A DNA stretch of 64,000 nt. Source: Tribonema minus. Its lineage: Eukaryota > Sar > Xanthophyceae > Tribonematales > Tribonemataceae. Below, piece by piece: positions 60,501 to 64,000 of this stretch. The stretch spans positions 1,302,001-1,366,000 of the forward strand of contig JAFCMP010000223.1 in NCBI GenBank assembly GCA_017506865.1, in the 5' to 3' direction. The position numbers and the translations under genes are program-made. Numbering within the stretch: position 1 is the stretch's first letter; each line of letters begins with the position of its first letter. Below the pieces are notes generated by a model that had not been told where the DNA came from, did not search any database, and saw nothing but the letters and a program-made list of their open reading frames with translations.

Positions 60501-61196
60501 TCGCCGAGGTGAGCGCGCAGCCTCAACCCGAACCGCCGTAACTGCCGCTCCGCGCCTGCGGCGTCGCCGGGCAAGCTGCAGCACTGTACGAGGGTGCTTT
60601 CGATTCTGTTTGCTGAAGCTAGCGAGGGGCCACTACGCTGTAACTGCCGTAACAGCCGCATGCATGTCGCCGAGTCGCAGTATTGCAGACGAAGACTCTG
60701 AGCCCTAACGCTGACTGCCCCCGCCCCCCTCCCCCCCCCCTGCGTGGCAGGATGATCCCCTGTGCCCCCCGCGAGCTGGGTCGACTCGCTCAAATCTGCG
60801 GCGACCAACGAGAACATCATCGTCGCGCAGACGCGCAGCGGCGGCCACTGCGGCTGGTTCACGGGCATGGCCGGCGATTCCTGGCTGGATGAGGCCGCGT
60901 CGCGCTTCCTTGCAGCAGCACTCAGCGCCGAGACCGCTAACAAGCAGGCCGGCGGCGGCGCGCGGCGCAGCAGGGCCGGCAGCAGTGGGAGCGAGCGCGC
61001 GGCGCGCAGCGTCAGCGGCGGCGGCAGCAGCAGCGGCGGAAGCAGCGGCGGCGGCAGCGGCGGCGCGGGTGGCGACGCCCGCGGCAGGGACGCGAGCAGC
61101 AGCAGCGCTGGCAGCGACAGCACGGCGGTCAGCAGCAGCAGCGGCGGCGGCAGCGGCGGCGGCAGCGCGGCGGGCGCGGAGCTGCGCACGGCGTGA
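54590..61196 (+). CDS. Alpha/beta hydrolase, ABHD1/3 - EMB8 (YheT-like) family
   Basis: Exons: 54590-55021, 55778-55858, 56917-57171, 58096-58268, 59413-60226 and 60751-61196; phases agree up to exon 6. An N-terminal membrane anchor is likely (LQLAALLSLCCLVAFYSL). Family landmarks follow: SSRDGGAFGVVWWD, VVIMLPGVVGKPDNIYLKRM, GWRTVVKGWRGLGTELTTPR, and the nucleophile elbow GFSFG (Ser281). After a 190-residue Ala/Ser-rich insertion (about 59520-60060), exon 6 supplies the putative catalytic Asp in DDPLCP and His in GGHCGW, then a Ser/Gly-rich tail. Relatives hydrolyse esters or phospholipids. Exon 6 is broken: DDPLCPP and the ASWVDSLKSAATNENIIVAQ segment are in different frames, one base apart, across the C6 run at 60765-60770. 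One missing C, a sequencing error or a real mutation, would explain it. Confidence 0.85.
55610..55935 (+). repeat. Copies of the exon 2 boundaries of the hydrolase gene
   Basis: An acceptor-like copy (TGCAGAGCGCCGTATTTGTG, 55615) precedes the functional TGCAGAGCGCCATGTTTGCC (55774). After the donor (GACCTTGTCAAG|GTGCG, 55858) the block recurs as GACCTTGTCGAG|GTGCG at 55913. Confidence 0.7.
56490..56980 (+). repeat. Exon 3 acceptor array of the hydrolase gene (4 copies)
   Basis: GCTCGCGCGACGGCGGCGC-type exon starts follow an acceptor-like AG at about 56495, 56630, 56771 and 56917 (functional). GTGGTCTGGTGGGACGC is kept in the last two, and TTCAACTGTG(A/C)ACGC precedes them. Confidence 0.85.
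57145..57430 (+). repeat. Exon 3 donor array with TTAGGG-like spacers (4 copies)
   Basis: The exon end ACCTGGGATGACACCGCTCT then GCAG|GTGAGGTGACTGT recurs at about 57215, 57318 and 57407, each time with intervening GGGCTAGGGTCAGGGTTAG-type sequence. Confidence 0.85.
57785..58200 (+). repeat. Exon 4 acceptor array (3 copies, about 150-bp period)
   Basis: CAGGACCTGCTGGATGCGAT at 57792 and CAGGACTTACTGGATGCGAT at 57955 precede the functional CAGGACTTGCTGGATGTGAT at 58093. The copies extend over 110 bases, through the nucleophile-elbow codons, then end in frame-shifted sequence. Confidence 0.9.
58225..58690 (+). repeat. Exon 4 donor array (3 copies)
   Basis: GTCAGCGTCAGCGGGTTGTT then TGACTTTGG|GTGAGTCGTGAG ends exon 4 at 58268. 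Copies lie at about 58334-58376 and 58638-58679. The second copy is interrupted by an acsF fragment. Confidence 0.9.
58419..58592 (-). pseudogene. acsF: Plastid acsF fragment (nuclear insert of plastid DNA)
   Basis: A sharply AT-rich 174-bp segment reads on the minus strand without stops as 58 residues: DLQRSGFYATIGLDARKFDI, HVIRKTNQSSGRLFPVILDV, DHPSFFEYLEICAQANLE. This matches the C-terminal region of the magnesium-protoporphyrin IX monomethyl ester oxidative cyclase (AcsF/CHL27; D-QRS-FY--IGLDAR-FD--VI--TN---GR-FPV-LDV). Codon use is A/T-ending, unlike nuclear exons here, so it is best read as plastid-derived DNA inserted antisense in an intron. It is a fragment and non-functional. Confidence 0.85.
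58691..59412 (+). other. Rest of hydrolase intron 4
   Basis: Contains a tandem duplication (ACTTCTCATGTAC(T)(A)AGTTGAAGTACC at about 58824 and 58887, each with GGT..CCAGC(A)GAGAGT before it) and a poly-C tract (59380-59398) before the acceptor. A minus-strand frame at 59288-58893 is not supported as coding. Confidence 0.6.
60175..60540 (+). repeat. Exon 5 donor array with TTAGGG-like spacers (4 copies), open in frame
   Basis: CGCGTCAACGTGCCCGTCCT then CGCGCTGCTCGCCGAG|GTGAG occurs four times (about 60190, 60281, 60370 and 60473), separated by GGGTTAGGGTTAG-type sequence in the first two intervals and CCCTAACCCTAACCG in the third. The exon frame stays open through all copies to a stop at 60539-60541. 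Confidence 0.95.
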
Positions 61197-63424
61197 CGGG
61201 CACCGGCTGCGGCAGGCTGTTGACGCAGTGTGCGGGCGCGCTTGCATGGCGTTTCTGCACCAACACCAGCCACAAATGGTGACATATTGATGCGGCAGCG
61301 GAGCGAAGGGGGCAGTCTGGAGCCGCTGTGGCAGCGGCAGTGCCTGCAGCACTGCCGCATATGTGTCGGCAGCGGAAGGAGCACAGCGGCGGTGTCACTG
61401 GCGGCAGCAGCAGCGGCGGCAGCAGCGGCGGTGCTACCGGCATCGCGGCGATGGCGGCAGCGGCAGTGGCGGCAGCGCCAGAGCTTGACGCGTCAGATGT
61501 GCATCAGCAGAGCTGCGCACAGAGATGTTGCACGCGCCTGGCTCACATCACGACGACAGTCAGCTGATTTCCATGTACATAAGGCATCCCGCCCCAATGA
61601 TACTGGGCGTTTGCTGTTCGCAAGGGGGGGGGAGGGCAAGCAGGGGGTACAACTTGCAGTGGGGATTGCATGCTTCTACTGCCGGTTTTTTGTTTATGTG
61701 GGTGGCTGTCGTGTTGTGGTAGAGTTCCGCTCCGGACGGGGGGGCAGGGGGGGTTGGGGGGGGGGGGGGGGGGCTGCTGTGCCTCGGCGAAAGTTGACTA
61801 GCACGACAGGGACAGAGAAGAGGGACACGGGGTATGCAGTCACAGGCATGCATTTGCCGTGCCGTTCCATGTTCCATCACACGCACGTTTTCTGGAGTGC
61901 TGTTAGAGCATCAGCGCTCAACCAGCAGCAGCGACGATGCAGCAGTCACAAGCGGTGGCTCAGATGTTGAGCGTAGCCATTGTCCCCTCCCCCCCCACCC
62001 CCCCCACCCCTTCCGTGACAGCCTGGGCTTGTTGCTGAGCGCACCTGCATTTCTATTCTTTCCACTCCTATCCACACGTGCTTGGAGTATGGTAATGGGT
62101 GTTTTGACGTTGCGCCACGGGGACGGCTGAGTGGAGGGTGGTGTGCAGCTGTCAGAGGCGCCTGCCCCTGTGTTCTTCAAGTTGAGGTTTGCGTAGAGAG
62201 TCAGAGAGTGTGAAACAGACAGCATTGGCTCAGAGGGCGGTGCGGGAACGCGCACACACATGTGCCGCCTGTCGGACTGGCGGCGCGGTGCGTTTGGGCC
62301 GGCGCTGTGCCACTGACATTCATACAAGTGACACGCAACAATGCACGAGCAGACATCACTTCTTGCACCGAACGCCTCATGTTCTGTAACATTTTGTCGT
62401 CGTTTGGATGTTTGTTGCATGCGGGTCATGTAGGCGGCGCACTTTTCGCGGTGTGTGTGATCATGATGCCCAGCGAGCAGCACCATGCTTCTAAGGTATG
62501 ACATGCTTTTAAAAAACACAGATCTGCGCAAATAGGAGTAAAAAAGCATCAGCACAAGCTAGGGTTAGTGTTAGCGTCCTCGTGTATTGTAGCAAGCACT
62601 GATGTAGCAAGTACTTTACACGCATTCCGGGTGTCTGCCTGCTTCAGGTAGGACATGCGTTTGGAAGATCGGAGCATGTGGTCAGCACAAGTTAGGGTTA
62701 GAGTTAGCGTCCTCGTGTTATTGTGGCAAGCATCTGGTACATGACATGCATTCCAGGGTGTCTACCTGAGCAATACATGACGTCGCGTGTGCAACAGACA
62801 TAGGGGGCCTCTGTAACTTTCAAAAAAGCCAAAATGCGAGCGCAGTGGCAATGCAGTAAAATCATCGCGCATGCGTTCTCAAGTGCATGACATTGCCTTG
62901 TCTTGCTCATTCTTGCAGGTAGCAGTAAACATGCGCAGTTGGCGAAAAGTCTATTATATATTGTTCGGCGGCGCACGGTCGTGCTGACACTGCACCAGAT
63001 ATAAACGCGCACTATTTACAGCCATGCAGAGCTTGTGTGCGATCTCTAACGGAGGCGATTCAACATGGAAGTCAATGCGCAACATCCGCCATATCTACAT
63101 GCTTTCCGGCCACCTTGCTCCAGCCCTTGCGATCACATTTCGCAGGGCACATTCTGGCACACACTCACACACCTCGCGATCTAGCACCAGCGACTCGCCC
63201 TGTGTATCGAACATCGCGCCCTGGACTGCTGTGCCACGATACCTTCTCTCTGCAGCTCTGGAAAGAAGCTACACGCACGCGACAGCGCTCAAACACCACC
63301 ACGCGCCCCTCAGCAGCAGCGCTCAGCGCCGACAGATCTGGCTGATGTCGCGCACAATGTGGTCTCCGAAAAGAAAATACCCACACGACAGCGCTCAACA
63401 CCAAGCGTCCCTCAGCAGCAGTGC
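61197..63424. other. Downstream of the hydrolase gene; no confident gene
   Basis: 61197-61500 is a GGC/GCA-repeat 3' flank. 61750-61773 holds a long poly-G run. Two tandem blocks of about 150 bp at about 62490-62780 share TCAGCACAAG(C/T)TAGGGTTAG, AGTTAGCGTCCTCGTGT and GACATGC(A/G). 62790-63240 shows nothing. Confidence 0.5.
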
Positions 63425-63460
63425 TCAGCGTCTGCAGATCTGGCTGATGTCGCGCACAAT
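63295..63460 (-). repeat. Terminal-exon end duplication, stop codon included
   Basis: On the minus strand CATTGTGCGCGACATCAGCC and AGATCTG plus an R-R-stop ending occur at about 63461-63425 and again at about 63361-63325. The last four residues ICRR and the stop are kept although the codons differ (TGC AGA CGC against TGT CGG CGC). Confidence 0.85.
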
Positions 63461-63557
63461 GTGGTCGCCGCCGGCGTTGGTGTGCCCGCTGAAGCCGCGC
63501 GGGCCGCAGTTGACCGTGTCGTCGTTGATGCGGCCGCCGGCGGCGCCGCCCTTGAAC
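63425..63557 (-). CDS. Terminal exon of an unidentified gene
   Basis: After an acceptor (ACGCAG at 63563-63558), a 43-codon minus-strand exon reads FKGGAAGGRINDDTVNCGPR then GFSGHTNAGGDHIVRDISQ and ICRR before a stop. Third positions are almost all C or G, as in real exons of this genome. Entry is in phase 2. I do not recognise the family. Upstream exons should lie at higher coordinates or beyond the window; 63930-63724 on the minus strand is open but unconvincing. Confidence 0.5.
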
Positions 63558-63563
63558 CTGCGT

Positions 63564-64000
63564 CACCAACAAGTGTTGAAGTTTATGTTTACGTTTGAAG
63601 GTGAGGTACCGTCGTGTTTTAAAGGGCGCGCGCAACACAGCGCCATGCGTCAGTGCTGGGGGGAAGCGTGGTGATGTGTGTGCGCGTGCTTGGGGAGGGG
63701 AGCGTCACTGCCAGCGTTCATATTTACACATGAAGTGTGAGGCTCTGGCGTTTACTGCGTACGTGCAGAGGGCGCTTTGCGAAGCGGTTGCAGTTGACGC
63801 TGCAAGTTTCTCTTTTACCCCAGTTACGCTCGCTGCGCTGACCGAACACGCTGATCAACCACAAGATGACCAGACAGTGAGCATCAGCAGCATTGCGGCA
63901 AGCGCACACTTGCTCACCACCTACCTCCAACAGTGCTCAGCAAACACTTGCTCAGCGGCGTACCCATCTGCTGTCGTTTCAGACATCAAGCCCGCCAGAC
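63564..64000. other. Right edge, no exon supported
   Basis: Probably intron of the minus-strand gene ending at 63425. AGTGCTCAGCAAACACTTGC near 63932 resembles the dispersed GCTCAGC motif. Confidence 0.4.

Noticed and set aside
1-64000. rRNA and tRNA genes
   Set aside because: I looked for tRNA-like A/B-box pairs and conserved rRNA blocks and saw none I could support by eye.

Overview
This window is nuclear DNA from a photosynthetic eukaryote, most likely a microalga. Genes are split by GT-AG introns (plus a few GC-AG ones). Exons are extremely GC-rich with G/C in third codon positions, and introns and spacers are closer to 50% GC. Many introns carry long poly-C runs just upstream of the 3' splice site. 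A short AT-rich fragment of the chlorophyll gene acsF, apparently plastid DNA, sits in one intron. AcsF is plastid-encoded in red algae and some red-derived plastids but nuclear in green algae, so a red-lineage (for example ochrophyte) host is favoured but not proven. TTAGGG-like interstitial repeats and an NB-ARC-TPR gene (a family known from brown algae) fit that but are weak evidence.
Layout. 1-4630 (+): 3' part of a gene for an IQ-like, low-complexity, coiled-coil protein; its last exons are unresolved. 7167-18868 (+): a nine-exon NB-ARC/TPR receptor-like gene. 20088-21375: a palindromic repeat. 23942-25018 and 43726-44797: two near-identical copies of a 1.07-kb repeat. 36042-29409 (-): chromatin genes, a SAP30-type Sin3-binding domain followed by SGF29-type tandem Tudor domains, either adjacent or fused. 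About 37424-40121 (+): TMEM65 homologue. 41214-43506 (+): 3' part of a GAF-domain protein. 45345-48492 (+): acyl-CoA delta-9 desaturase. 51335-50535 (-): coiled-coil/SAP-like ORF beside flanking direct repeats. 54590-61196 (+): alpha/beta hydrolase of the ABHD/EMB8 type with an apparent 1-nt frameshift. 63557-63425 (-): terminal exon of an unidentified gene. The genes do not form an obvious pathway.
The most unusual signal is structural. In every multi-exon gene that I could splice with confidence, short blocks spanning an exon end plus its donor, or an acceptor plus its exon start, are tandemly copied two to six times into the neighbouring intron. The copy that fits reading frame and family is normally the outermost one, and the others decay with distance. 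These arrays explain most of the 'minisatellites' here. One array unit was inverted into a large hairpin and another received the acsF fragment. All exon models come from reading frame, splice motifs and remembered family features; no alignment or expression data were available.
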